Made by a program: the position numbers and the translations under genes. The notes under the pieces are model-generated. The model was not told the origin of the DNA and searched no databases. It saw nothing but the letters and a program-made list of their open reading frames with translations. From Xanthomonas sp. 10-10 (lineage in GTDB: Bacteria; Pseudomonadota; Gammaproteobacteria; Xanthomonadales; Xanthomonadaceae): a DNA stretch of 64,000 bases. The stretch lies in contig NZ_CP144460.1 in assembly GCF_040182365.1 (NCBI RefSeq), positions 1,922,001 to 1,986,000 of the forward strand. The letters run 5' to 3'. Shown piece by piece: positions 17,511-25,416 of this stretch. Each line of letters opens with the position of its first letter. Within the stretch, counting starts at the first letter, position 1.

Positions 17511-19226
17511 TCAGGGCTGCTGCGCACAGTCGGCGTTCGCAGCGTCCGGTGCGCTGACCACCTGATTGCGCCCGGCCTGCTTGGCCCGGTACAAGGCCTC
17601 GTCCGCGCGCCGCAGCAGTTGCGCCGCAGTGCCCGCGTGTTCGGGAAAGCTCGCTGCGCCAAACGACGCGGTGATCTTCGGCAGCGATACGCCATCGGCC
17701 ATTACCTGCAAGGCCTCGATCCCGGCGCGCAGCTTCTCCGCCATCCTGCGCGCAGTTGCCAGATCCACTTCCGGCAGGATGATCGTCAATTCTTCGCCGC
17801 CGTAGCGGCAGCAGATATCTTCGCCGCGGGTCTGCGTCAGCAATAGTTCGCCGATGGCCGCCAACACGCGGTCGCCGCCACTATGCCCATGCAGATCGTT
17901 GAAGCGCTTGAAGTGGTCGACGTCCAGCATCAGCACCGACAACGGCTGCTCGCGGCGCGTACAGCGCGCCAGTTCGTGATTGAGCGCTTCTTCCAGATAG
18001 CGGCGGTTGTAAAGGCCGGTCAGTGGATCGCGGATCGATTGCTGACGCAGCGTTTCGCGCAGACGCAGGCTATGCAGCGCCAGCGAGAGTTGTTCGGCCG
18101 CCGCTTCGGCAACGGTCAGTGAGCTCAGACCACCAGGCTGGTCGCTGCGCAGCGCCAACATGCCCAGTTGCGTGCCTTGAGCCGACAACGGAATGCACAC
18201 CGTGCTGGCGTGCGTCGGAAGATTGGCGTCGGCATGGCGACACAGCATGCCCTGGCTGGCATCTTCCACCACGTGCGTACGATCGCGGCGCAGCGCCCAG
18301 CACGTCTCCGGCGCGATGCTTACGCTGTCGCCGTCGGCCATCGCGCCCCATGCCACGACCTGCTCGGCGCGATCGCGCGATGCGCGCAGCAGATATACCG
18401 CGCCGGCTGCGCCGGGGATCAGCGGCGCAATCGTGCGTGCGGTGATTTCCAGCGCTTCTTCGGCGTCGCGGCAGTTCTGCAGCAGTCCCGAGTAGCGTGC
18501 CAGCGCTTCCAGTCCCGCAGAGGTTCGCTCCAGCGCCGCAAAGGATTCGACCAACCGCTCGCTGGTATGGCTGGCATCGTCCTCGGCGCGCACGCGGCGT
18601 TGCAGCTCGCGCGCCAGCAAGCGGTAGGCCAGCAGCATCACCAGCAGCCCGCTGACGATGCCGATCACGGTCATCCGCAGCACCCACTGCGCACTGAGTG
18701 CATTGGCCTGCGTCCGCTTCACCAGTTGATGACGTTCCAGCTCGGTCATGATCTGCACCTGGCGCCGCAATGCCGAGGAGGTCTGGAACACGCCGCGCGC
18801 GATCGACCCGCGCGCGCCTTCCAGGCCATGGCTACGGTAGTTGAGCAGCAGATCGTTGATCTGCACCAGTCGCGTGTTCACCAATCGATTGAGCTCACGC
18901 GCATTGCGGCCCTGTACCGGGTTGTCCTGTACCAGCGCCTCCAGCCGCACGATGCGCTCGGGCAGGCGTCCGATCGCATCGGCATAGACGCCCAGGAACG
19001 CCTCGTTGTCGGTCAGCACGTAGCCACGTACCGACGACTCCGCCGACAGCAGCCCGGCCTGGATTTCGTCGATGCCCGCGAGGACCTCCTGTGTATGCGT
19101 GACCCAGCCCGCATCGGCCAGCGAGCGCTGCGTGGTGAAGTAGCCGCCGATGCCGATCACCACGAAGATGGCCCCGCCCAGCAGCAGCGCTCCGGCTGCA
19201 TGACGTTTTGCTTGTTTGGTCAACAC
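17511..19226 (-). CDS. CHASE3-GAF-GGDEF diguanylate cyclase
   Basis: About 571 residues. A first membrane helix ('GALLLGGAIFVVIGIGGYF') precedes a periplasmic CHASE3-like helical domain with 'SSVRGYVLTDNEAFLGVYA'; a second helix lies near residue 190 ('MTVIGIVSGLLVMLLAYRLLA'). A GAF domain (about 250-400) follows, then a GGDEF domain. The motif is GGEEL, not GGEEF, but the inhibitory RxxD site (Arg-Gly-Glu-Asp) five residues before it is kept. It should couple an external signal and a small ligand to cyclic di-GMP synthesis. Starts: GTG 19226 has GGGGA five bases before it; GTG 19241 is possible. Confidence 0.9.
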   Translation of the reverse strand: MLTKQAKRHAAGALLLGGAIFVVIGIGGYFTTQRSLADAGWVTHTQEVLAGIDEIQAGLLSAESSVRGYVLTDNEAFLGVYADAIGRLPERIVRLEALVQDNPVQGRNARELNRLVNTRLVQINDLLLNYRSHGLEGARGSIARGVFQTSSALRRQVQIMTELERHQLVKRTQANALSAQWVLRMTVIGIVSGLLVMLLAYRLLARELQRRVRAEDDASHTSERLVESFAALERTSAGLEALARYSGLLQNCRDAEEALEITARTIAPLIPGAAGAVYLLRASRDRAEQVVAWGAMADGDSVSIAPETCWALRRDRTHVVEDASQGMLCRHADANLPTHASTVCIPLSAQGTQLGMLALRSDQPGGLSSLTVAEAAAEQLSLALHSLRLRETLRQQSIRDPLTGLYNRRYLEEALNHELARCTRREQPLSVLMLDVDHFKRFNDLHGHSGGDRVLAAIGELLLTQTRGEDICCRYGGEELTIILPEVDLATARRMAEKLRAGIEALQVMADGVSLPKITASFGAASFPEHAGTAAQLLRRADEALYRAKQAGRNQVVSAPDAANADCAQQP

Positions 19227-19337
19227 CGTGTTCCCCAACACCGATGGTATGGTCGAGGTCGATGCAAGTCGCGTGCCTCAACCGCCCAGTCAGCTGGCAG
19301 ACGGGGGCGGGACTCGCCGCCGCGATCTTGCGACGGT

Positions 19338-19622
19338 ATGCTCATCACGCACCGCAGAGCCGAGCCCAGTTTGGTCATTTTTCTTGGAAACTATCAGCTG
19401 ATTTGCCATGCGGCCCCAAGCCGTGGCGTCGACGCGACCTGGAGCGCGGACTGGCGTATCGAACAGATCGGCATGGGACGGAAAGCGGGCGAACTCGCAG
19501 GCGCCACTCTTGCGCGCACGTTTCCCGATCACCGCAGCGCCATGTCTGCCGCGCGCAGCGCCGGCATGGTGACCCTGGAAGTCATGCACGCCGAAGCGCA
19601 ACGGCAGCTCGACTACAGCTGA
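19338..19622 (+). CDS. Small hypothetical protein
   Basis: A 94-residue frame whose C-terminal part reads like a genuine small protein: 'WSADWRIEQIG', then 'TFPDHRSAMSAARSAGMVTLE'. That is the layout of small Xanthomonadaceae proteins with two beta strands and one helix, in which 'F.. ..A...A...G' is the helix signature. I cannot name the family with certainty. The ATG at 19338 has no clear ribosome site, so the true start may be the TTG near 19371. It lies divergent from the CHASE3-GGDEF gene. Confidence 0.4.
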   Translation: MLITHRRAEPSLVIFLGNYQLICHAAPSRGVDATWSADWRIEQIGMGRKAGELAGATLARTFPDHRSAMSAARSAGMVTLEVMHAEAQRQLDYS

Positions 19623-19838
19623 GTCGAACACGGCTTGCATCGGCGCAGACCTAGCTCGCGGCCAGGCGAGACGACAGCATGGCACCCGATGGTCGGGCAG
19701 CGCATCGTGCAAGGTTGCGGCTACGAATCTGGTTGCCTGACCCAACCTTGACCAACCCGGATCAGGTGCCGTCATGCTGGCACGCAGTTTGCGTCGCCGG
19801 TATCAGGAGCGCTGGGGAGCGCCGTCGGACCACATGCA

Positions 19839-20009
19839 ATGGATGAACCCAACAAGAGTGCCCTGGTCCTGCTGCAGCAGGAGGCTACCGAGCTGCTCGC
19901 ACTGTTCGACCAACTCCGCAGCGACCTTCCATCGGCGCGCGCGCGTGATGGCACGATCTGCACGTCCACGCCCACCACATCCGAACCGACCGACTGCGTC
20001 ACTAACTGA
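19839..20009 (+). CDS. Very small hypothetical protein, possibly a truncated gene
   Basis: 56 codons from ATG 19839. The first 30 residues ('MDEPNKSALVLLQQEATELL' then 'ALFDQLRSDLPSARARDG') form an amphipathic helix with normal codon use. After that the frame becomes Thr/Pro-rich and stops, as if a longer gene had been cut or frameshifted. The helix resembles the first helix of several four-helix proteins, too short to assign. Confidence 0.3.
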   Translation: MDEPNKSALVLLQQEATELLALFDQLRSDLPSARARDGTICTSTPTTSEPTDCVTN

Positions 20010-20075
20010 CGCGGCCGGTGGCGGTGATCGCTGGCGCCTCCTGCGCGAGCTGATTGAGCCGCAGTATCGTCCATG

Positions 20076-20112
20076 AAAAAGGCCGAGAACCTCTTTCGAG
20101 AATTCCCGGCCT
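20076..20112 (-). terminator. Rho-independent terminator of ssrA
   Basis: On the minus strand the stem AGGCCGGGAATTCTCG...GAGGTTCTCGGCCT is followed by TTTTTC. It lies just after the tmRNA 3' end. Confidence 0.88.
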
Positions 20113-20138
20113 CAGTCGGCCGTCTTAGGACCGTTGTG

Positions 20139-20535
20139 TGGTGGAGGTGGGCGGAATCGAACCGCCGTCCGGAAGCACTCCATCCCCGGCACTACATGCT
20201 TATCCCTCCGTTAGATCTCGTTCCCAGGCAGCACGGCGGGCAAAGCGCACCTGGAAACCAGCCTGCTTGATTTAGCCGGTAGCTGACAGGCAGCCACCAC
20301 CGGCGGTTCCGTGATAATGACCCTACATCTACGAGCACGGGCACAAGTAGTTTCGGGGGTTCGCCTTAGGCGGCTGTAGAACTACAACTAAAGCCAATTA
20401 AGCGGCGATAGCGAAGTCCGAACCGTAGTTGTCGTCGTTGGCAACTAAAAGTTTGCTGCTGGATTAACGAGGAAAGCTGCCCCCTCGGCATGCGCCAAGC
20501 GACTTCGCGACCCCCGTCGAAACCAGTGCACCCCC
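20139..20535 (-). ncRNA. ssrA: Transfer-messenger RNA (tmRNA)
   Basis: The 5' end GGGGGUGCACUGGUUUCGACGG and the 3' end ...GGUUCGAUUCCGCCCACCUCCACCA form the tRNA-Ala-like acceptor stem (GGGGGUG pairs with CACCUCC, one G-U); CCA is encoded. The tag reading frame lies at 20442-20398: the resume codon GCC starts A-N-D-D-N-Y-G-S-D-F-A-I-A-A and ends in UAA. The message tags stalled nascent chains for proteolysis and rescues ribosomes together with SmpB, whose gene is 2.7 kb away on the same strand. Length about 397 nt. The 3' end alone looks like a tRNA gene, but the full tmRNA structure is clear. Confidence 0.97.
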
Positions 20536-20563
20536 GGGGAAAGCATCAAACGCTGACCAGGCC

Positions 20564-20592
20564 AGTGTAGGGATCGGCGCGCCCTGTCACAA
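20564..20592 (-). promoter_or_regulatory. Probable sigma-70 promoter of ssrA
   Basis: On the minus strand: -35 TTGTGA (20592-20587), 17-base spacer, -10 TACACT (20569-20564). Transcription would start about 20 bases before the mature 5' end, consistent with RNase P trimming of a leader. Confidence 0.6.
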
Positions 20593-20669
20593 GTGGTGAG
20601 ATGGACAGCGCTTACAGTGGCTTCAGTCCCGTACCGGACCGAACAGTCTGTAAACGAAGGAGCGAAGCG

Positions 20670-23105
20670 ATGGCGACCGGCAAGCCCCCACGTCCACGTT
20701 CGACACGCGCAGCACCGCGCGCTGCCGCTGTACCTGCCAGGCAGCCACACAAGCGCGCACCGCAATCAGGCACGCAGGCCGCGGCTGCGGCTCGCGTGCA
20801 GGGCAAGGCGCGCACCGTGATCTATATCCACGGCATCGGCAACAAGCCACCGGCCGACGTATTGCGGTGTCAGTGGGACAAGGCATTGTTCGGGCGCCCG
20901 ATGGGCGAGCGCACCCGGTTGGCGTACTGGGTCAACCGCGAGCGGTATCCGGTGGCGGAGCCCGGCAATTGCGACGGGCGCGATGTGGGGCCGGCGCTCA
21001 ACCAAAGCGTGCAGCGTGCATTGACGACGCTCGGTCTGGTGCCGGGCGGGCAGGATCTGCACGTGCTCGCCGACGCCTTGGCACAGAGCGATCAGGAGCG
21101 GGCCGACCTGCATCGCTTGCTGGACGAGCTGGAAAGTACGAGCGCACCCGGCAGCGTGCAGGCAAAGGGCCCGATCGACGCGATCAACCGGGTGCTGCTG
21201 CGGCTGATTTCCGCAGCGCTGTTGCAGGACGTGCACGACCTGTTCTTCGTGCCCGAGCGCGCGGCGTCGATGCGCGACAGCCTGACGCAGCGGCTGCGTG
21301 CGGGAGGCGGGCCGTTCGTGGTGGTCGCGCATAGCCAGGGTTCGATGATCGCCTACGACGTGCTGCGCCAGCTCGAGGCGGCCGACTGCGAGGTGACGTT
21401 GTTCCTGACCCTGGGATCGCCGCTCGGGTTGCCGCAGGTGCGCAGCATGTTCAAGCGCTGGACCGGCACCCGCAAGCTGCCGTTCCCTGCATGCGTGCGG
21501 CAGTGGATCAACGTCGCCGAGACGCGCGACCCGATCGCGCTGGACGCCGATCTCACCGACGACATCGCCAATGCGAAGGGGCGTTTCGAAAACATTGCCG
21601 GCGCGCGGATCAATCCCGACTGGCAGCACAACGCGCATTCGGGCTCGGGTTATCTGTCGATCCCGCAGGTCCGCGCAGCGGTGCGGCAGGCGGTGGGCGT
21701 GGGCTTCGACCAGCCGGTGTCCAATGCGGTGTTGATCAAGGACCTCAGCGAGCAGCTCGAAGCGCACGGCCCCGAGCATCGGCATGAAGTCCTGATCGAA
21801 CTGGACCGGCGGCTCGCCGGCAACGATCCGGCCGGTGTGCGGGCAGTGCTGATACGCCATCTGCGCGAGGTCGCTGCGCGCAGCACCGGCCTGCAGGGCG
21901 ACGCGCTGGATGAGGCGATCGAATTGGAAGATGGCTTGCAGCGCTTCGTATCGGCGCGGTTGACCCGCTTCGAAATTGAATCGCTGCAGGGCCGCTATCG
22001 TGCGCTGGGGTTTCGCCGGGTGTGGCGCGATGCCGGCAAGCGCGCGCTGATCCACATCTCCGGCAACGTGCTGCATGCCGACGCAGCACGCAATGCCTAT
22101 CGGGCGCGCGGGCAGCAGATCGGCTGGGCAGTGCTGGATACCGGTATCGCCGCCAGCCATCCGCATTTCTTCGTCAAAGGCCAGCGCGACAACGTGGTGG
22201 CGCAATGGGATTGCACGCGGCGCGGTGCGCCCAGGCAATTGACGCGCGCCGATGGCGATGCGTTTGCCCGGCTCGATCGGCACGGCCACGGCACCCACAT
22301 CGCCGGGATCATTGCCGGCCATTGCCAGGCAACGCTGCCGGATGCGCAGGGCAAGCCGGGTCCGCCGCTGGAATTTGCCGGCATGGCGCCGGATGCGCAG
22401 CTGTATGGCTTCAAGGTGCTGGACGACGCCGGCGATGGGCGCGATTCGTGGATGATCAAGGCAGTGCAGCAGGTGGCTGCCATCAACGAGCGCGCAGGCG
22501 AGCTGGTCATCCACGGAGTGAACCTGAGCCTGGGCGGCTATTTCGACCCGGAAAGCTACGGCTGTGGCTTTACACCGCTGTGCAACGAGTTGCGCCGGCT
22601 ATGGCGACAGGGCGTACTGGTGGTGGTGGCTGCCGGTAACGAAGGGCTGGCCTGGTTGATGGGCAAGGATGGGGATGCCTATCCGGCCAACATGGATCTG
22701 TCGATCAGCGACCCGGGCAATCTGGAAGAGGCCATCGTGGTCGGCTCGGTGCACAAGAGCAGCCCGCACAATTACGGCGTGTCGTATTTTTCCTCACGCG
22801 GGCCTACCGCCGACGGCCGCGGCAAGCCCGACGTGGTGGCGCCGGGCGAAAAGATCGTCTCGACGTATTACGACTTCGATCCGAAAGATCCGGCAAGCCT
22901 GATGGTGGAAATGAGCGGCACCAGCATGGCTGCGCCGCATGTCTCCGGCGTGCTGGCCGGCTTTCTGTCGGCACGCCGCGAGTTCATCGGCTTTCCGGAC
23001 CGGGTCAAGCAGCTGATGCTCGACACCTGCACCGATCTGCAACGCGACCGCTACGTGCAGGGCAGGGGGGTGCCGAATTTGATGCGGATGCTTGGAGCCA
23101 CGTGA
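20670..23105 (+). CDS. Fusion protein: alpha/beta-hydrolase plus subtilisin-like S8 serine protease
   Basis: An 811-residue protein with two complete-looking serine hydrolase modules. Residues 1-47 are a basic Pro/Ala/Arg tail with no signal peptide. Residues about 48-345 are an alpha/beta-hydrolase: strand plus 'YIHGIG' (52-57), nucleophile elbow 'VVAHSQGSM' (Ser222), Asp in 'ETRDPI' (287) and His in 'HNAHSGSGYL' (323). After a helical linker (350-450) comes a subtilase domain: Asp490 (AVLDTG), His540 (HGTHIAG), oxyanion Asn657 (AAGNEG) and Ser752 (GTSMAAPHVSG), all present. With no export signal it should act in the cytoplasm. The start at 20670 follows GAAGG. It is divergent from ssrA and convergent with smpB. 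Substrates are unknown. Confidence 0.9.
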   Translation: MATGKPPRPRSTRAAPRAAAVPARQPHKRAPQSGTQAAAAARVQGKARTVIYIHGIGNKPPADVLRCQWDKALFGRPMGERTRLAYWVNRERYPVAEPGNCDGRDVGPALNQSVQRALTTLGLVPGGQDLHVLADALAQSDQERADLHRLLDELESTSAPGSVQAKGPIDAINRVLLRLISAALLQDVHDLFFVPERAASMRDSLTQRLRAGGGPFVVVAHSQGSMIAYDVLRQLEAADCEVTLFLTLGSPLGLPQVRSMFKRWTGTRKLPFPACVRQWINVAETRDPIALDADLTDDIANAKGRFENIAGARINPDWQHNAHSGSGYLSIPQVRAAVRQAVGVGFDQPVSNAVLIKDLSEQLEAHGPEHRHEVLIELDRRLAGNDPAGVRAVLIRHLREVAARSTGLQGDALDEAIELEDGLQRFVSARLTRFEIESLQGRYRALGFRRVWRDAGKRALIHISGNVLHADAARNAYRARGQQIGWAVLDTGIAASHPHFFVKGQRDNVVAQWDCTRRGAPRQLTRADGDAFARLDRHGHGTHIAGIIAGHCQATLPDAQGKPGPPLEFAGMAPDAQLYGFKVLDDAGDGRDSWMIKAVQQVAAINERAGELVIHGVNLSLGGYFDPESYGCGFTPLCNELRRLWRQGVLVVVAAGNEGLAWLMGKDGDAYPANMDLSISDPGNLEEAIVVGSVHKSSPHNYGVSYFSSRGPTADGRGKPDVVAPGEKIVSTYYDFDPKDPASLMVEMSGTSMAAPHVSGVLAGFLSARREFIGFPDRVKQLMLDTCTDLQRDRYVQGRGVPNLMRMLGAT

Positions 23106-23106
23106 G

Positions 23107-23246
23107 CAATCGGGAGTGGGGAATCGGGAATCGTAAAAGCTGAGATGCCGCGTACCCAGTCAGTTTGTGCTCTTGCAGAAGCTTAAATTAGCCCGAAGCA
23201 GGCAGCAGACCAGCTCTCGCGATTCCCCACTCCCGATTCCCGATTC
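23107..23246. repeat. Inverted pair of GGGAATCG-type intergenic repeats
   Basis: GGGAGTGGGGAATCGGGAATCG at about 23111-23132 and its inverse CGATTCCCCACTCCCGATTC at about 23219-23239 frame a 90-base loop between the fusion gene and smpB. The same word family occurs at 31965-32104, 47176-47328 and 48783-48879. Confidence 0.7.
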
Positions 23247-23748
23247 ATGCATCTCGATTGTGCCGCCGCATCACGCGCTGCTTGTCGCGCTGCCAGTCGC
23301 GGTCCTTGGCGGCGTCGCGCTTGTCGTGATTCTGCTTGCCCTTGGCGAGCGCAATTTCCAGCTTGACCTTGTTGCTGCTCCAGTACAGGGCGGTGGGCAC
23401 CAGGGTGTAGCCTTCGCGCTCCACGCGGGTAAGCACCTTGTCGATTTCGCTCCGGTGCAGCAGCAACTTGCGGTCGCGACGCTCCACCGGCACGGTGTGG
23501 GTGGAGGCCTGGATCAGCGGGGTGATCTGCGCGCCGATCAGGTAGATCTCGCCGGAGCGCACATACGCATAGCCGTCCACGATATTGGCGCGGCCGGCGC
23601 GGATCGCCTTGATCTCCCAGCCCTGCAACGCCAGGCCGGCTTCGTAGCGCTCTTCCAGGTGGTATTCGTGGCGCGCACGCTTGTTCAGCGCGATGGTTTT
23701 CGTGGCCTTCGCGCCGTTTGCTTTATCCTTGGTTGGTTTCTTGCTCAT
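23245..23748 (-). CDS. smpB: SsrA-binding protein SmpB
   Basis: A 167-residue protein with the OB-fold core 'NKRARHEYHLEERYEAGLALQGWEIKAIR', 'GYAYVRSGEIYLIGAQITPL' and 'LLLHRSEIDKVL', and the basic C-terminal tail 'GKQNHDKRDAAKDRDWQRDK' that becomes helical in the ribosomal mRNA channel. It binds the tRNA-like part of tmRNA and is needed for ribosome rescue. It is on the same strand as ssrA, but the two are separated by the fusion gene on the opposite strand. smpB is divergent from ratA (60 bases apart), an arrangement also seen in E. coli. Confidence 0.97.
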   Translation of the reverse strand: MSKKPTKDKANGAKATKTIALNKRARHEYHLEERYEAGLALQGWEIKAIRAGRANIVDGYAYVRSGEIYLIGAQITPLIQASTHTVPVERRDRKLLLHRSEIDKVLTRVEREGYTLVPTALYWSSNKVKLEIALAKGKQNHDKRDAAKDRDWQRDKQRVMRRHNRDA

Positions 23749-23808
23749 GACGCCATTGTCGCCGATTCGGTGTCGTCAAACGATCTTCCGTCTTTCACAA
23801 GTTAGCGA

Positions 23809-24240
23809 ATGCCTACCATCCGTCGCAGCGCACTGGTCGAACACAGCGCCTCCCGCATGTTCGATCTGGTCAATGATGTCGCCGCCTATCCGCGCCGCTT
23901 CGGCTGGTGCGACGCTGCCCATGTGCTGGAGCAGGACGATGCGCATATCGTGGCGCGCCTGGACCTGGGGCTGGGCTCGTTCCGCACCTGGTTCACCACC
24001 GAGAACATGCTCGAGCGGCCCGAACGCATCGTGATGCATCTGCGCGACGGCCCGTTCAAGCGCCTGGAAGGCCTGTGGGAGTTTCAATCGCTGGGCGACA
24101 ACGCGTGCAAGGTGAGCCTGACCCTCGAGGTGGAAACCAGCTCGCGCTTGCTGGGGCCGGCATTGGCGCTGGGCTTCCAGGGCCTGGCCGATCGCATGGT
24201 CAACGATTTCGTGCGGGTCGCCGATCGCGGCGACGTGTGA
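23809..24240 (+). CDS. ratA: START-like protein of the RatA/COQ10 family
   Basis: A 143-residue SRPBCC/START-fold protein ('IRRSALVEHSASRMFDLVNDVAAYPRRFGWC', 'GPFKRLEGLWEFQSLG'). The family includes E. coli RatA, reported to block 70S ribosome association, and mitochondrial COQ10, a ubiquinone-binding protein; which role applies is open. It starts at ATG 23809, and its stop overlaps the rnfH start (GTGA, 24237-24240). The neighbourhood smpB-ratA-rnfH-bamE-recN is conserved in gammaproteobacteria. Confidence 0.93.
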   Translation: MPTIRRSALVEHSASRMFDLVNDVAAYPRRFGWCDAAHVLEQDDAHIVARLDLGLGSFRTWFTTENMLERPERIVMHLRDGPFKRLEGLWEFQSLGDNACKVSLTLEVETSSRLLGPALALGFQGLADRMVNDFVRVADRGDV

Positions 24241-24518
24241 CCGTGCAGGTCGAAGTCATCCTGGCCTGGCCGGATCGCTACAGCGCGATCGTGCTTTATC
24301 TGCCGCAGGGTGCCACCGTCGCCGAGGCAACCGCCGCATCCGGCCTCTGCGCAGAGGCCCCGCCCGCAGCGATCGCCATCCACGGTGTCGTGGTGCGCCC
24401 GGACCAGGTGCTGCGCGCCGGCGACCGGGTCGAGTTGCTCAGGCCGCTGCTGCTGGATCCGAAAGAAGCCCGTCGCCGTCGGGCTGCACCTGCGAAGAAA
24501 GCCGACACCGGCAGCTAG
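24237..24518 (+). CDS. rnfH: RnfH family protein (RatB)
   Basis: A 93-residue ubiquitin-like beta-grasp protein ('VQVEVILAWPDRYSAIVLYL', 'VVVRPDQVLRAGDRVELLRPLLLDPKEARRRRA'). It is the usual partner gene of ratA; function unresolved. GTG start at 24237 overlaps the ratA stop, giving translational coupling; a second GTG at 24243 could also serve. The C-terminus is Arg/Lys-rich. Confidence 0.9.
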   Translation: MTVQVEVILAWPDRYSAIVLYLPQGATVAEATAASGLCAEAPPAAIAIHGVVVRPDQVLRAGDRVELLRPLLLDPKEARRRRAAPAKKADTGS

Positions 24519-24842
24519 TGGCGGGATTGGCCGCAGTCGGCCGCATTGCTGGTGAGCGAGCTCTTCCAGATGGGGCGCCATTGCTGTGTCTTGCGTCGTG
24601 TCATGTGACGGCGCGTTGCGTCAGCTGCAGACCTATCGCCCACGGCGTGGGTGCGCGCAAACGGGTTTCGAGGACATCTGGCGCTGTGCTGAGTCGTGCG
24701 GCGTCTGTGCATGGGCGTAGCGGTACGGTAGCGCCGCTGCCATTGGCGTGGGCGCTCCGCCCAGCAGTCGGGCGCCCTGCCGAGATGGGCAGGCGCGTCG
24801 CCGTTTTCATGCCGGTCGAGGGCGTTCAGGCGAGAAGATAAA
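24519..24842. other. Intergenic region, no gene seen
   Basis: About 320 bases between rnfH and the bamE terminator (convergent genes). A frame at 24518-24841 has no start signal or motif. Nothing convincing is seen. Confidence 0.5.
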
Positions 24843-24843
24843 G

Positions 24844-24866
24844 AAAAACCGGCACCAAGGCCGGCT
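24844..24866 (-). terminator. Terminator of bamE
   Basis: On the minus strand AGCCGGCCTTGGTGCCGG forms a short GC stem followed by TTTTTC; 50 bases after the bamE stop codon. Confidence 0.8.
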
Positions 24867-24916
24867 TTCTGGCGCTGCGCGTGATCAGGCGATCGCGCGA
24901 TCGCCGACCCACTGCA

Positions 24917-25312
24917 TCAACGGCCGCGCTGCTTCTTCTTGTCGCGTGCCAGGTTGCGGCCAAACTGCTTGGGGGCCGACTTGGCCAGCTGCTCGTCCTG
25001 CGACGGGAAGTAGTCGCCTTCCCAGCGCGCCACCTGATCGTTCTCGAAGAACACGGTGAAATTCTTGATTTCAGTACGCGCCAGACGGTCGACGCGCTGA
25101 GTGGACGTGTAGTCCCAACGCTGCGCATGGAACGGGTCCGGAATCGACGGAGTACCCAGCAACGCGCTGACCTGCTGCTTGCTCTGGCCTACCTGCAGTT
25201 GCTCCACGGCGTTCTGTTTGATCAGATTGCCCTGGTAGATCGGCTGCTTGTAGATGATGCCGCAGCCAGCGGTGGAAAGAGCAACGGCGGCGACCAGCAG
25301 GAGATTGCGCAT
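24917..25312 (-). CDS. bamE: Outer-membrane assembly lipoprotein BamE (SmpA/OmlA)
   Basis: A 131-residue lipoprotein: signal peptide 'MRNLLLVAAVALSTAGCGII' with lipobox STAGC (Cys 18). The SmpA/OmlA domain follows: 'YQGNLIKQNAVEQLQVGQSKQQVSALLGTPSIPDPF', then 'RWDYTS' and 'FFENDQVARWEGD'. It supports the BAM complex that inserts beta-barrel proteins. The C-terminus is unusually basic ('RNLARDKKKQRGR'). The start at 25312 begins the signal peptide. It is divergent from fur over 104 bases, an arrangement reported for omlA-fur in Xanthomonas. Confidence 0.95.
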   Translation of the reverse strand: MRNLLLVAAVALSTAGCGIIYKQPIYQGNLIKQNAVEQLQVGQSKQQVSALLGTPSIPDPFHAQRWDYTSTQRVDRLARTEIKNFTVFFENDQVARWEGDYFPSQDEQLAKSAPKQFGRNLARDKKKQRGR

Positions 25313-25416
25313 CGGGGAATAAGTGCTGAGGAAATCACGCCGATGATACACTCCCGCCGGTCGCCGCGACCCGTTTGATGGCAGCTGGCGCTAAATCGCC
25401 AATGAACGGAGAACAT

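Noticed and set aside
20139-20230. An apparent tRNA-Ala-like 3' end
   Set aside because: It is the tRNA-like domain of tmRNA: the matching 5' half lies 300 bases away with a tag reading frame between them.
25313-25416. A possible Fur box between bamE and fur
   Set aside because: No 19-base inverted repeat close to GATAATGATAATCATTATC was found; autoregulation cannot be claimed.
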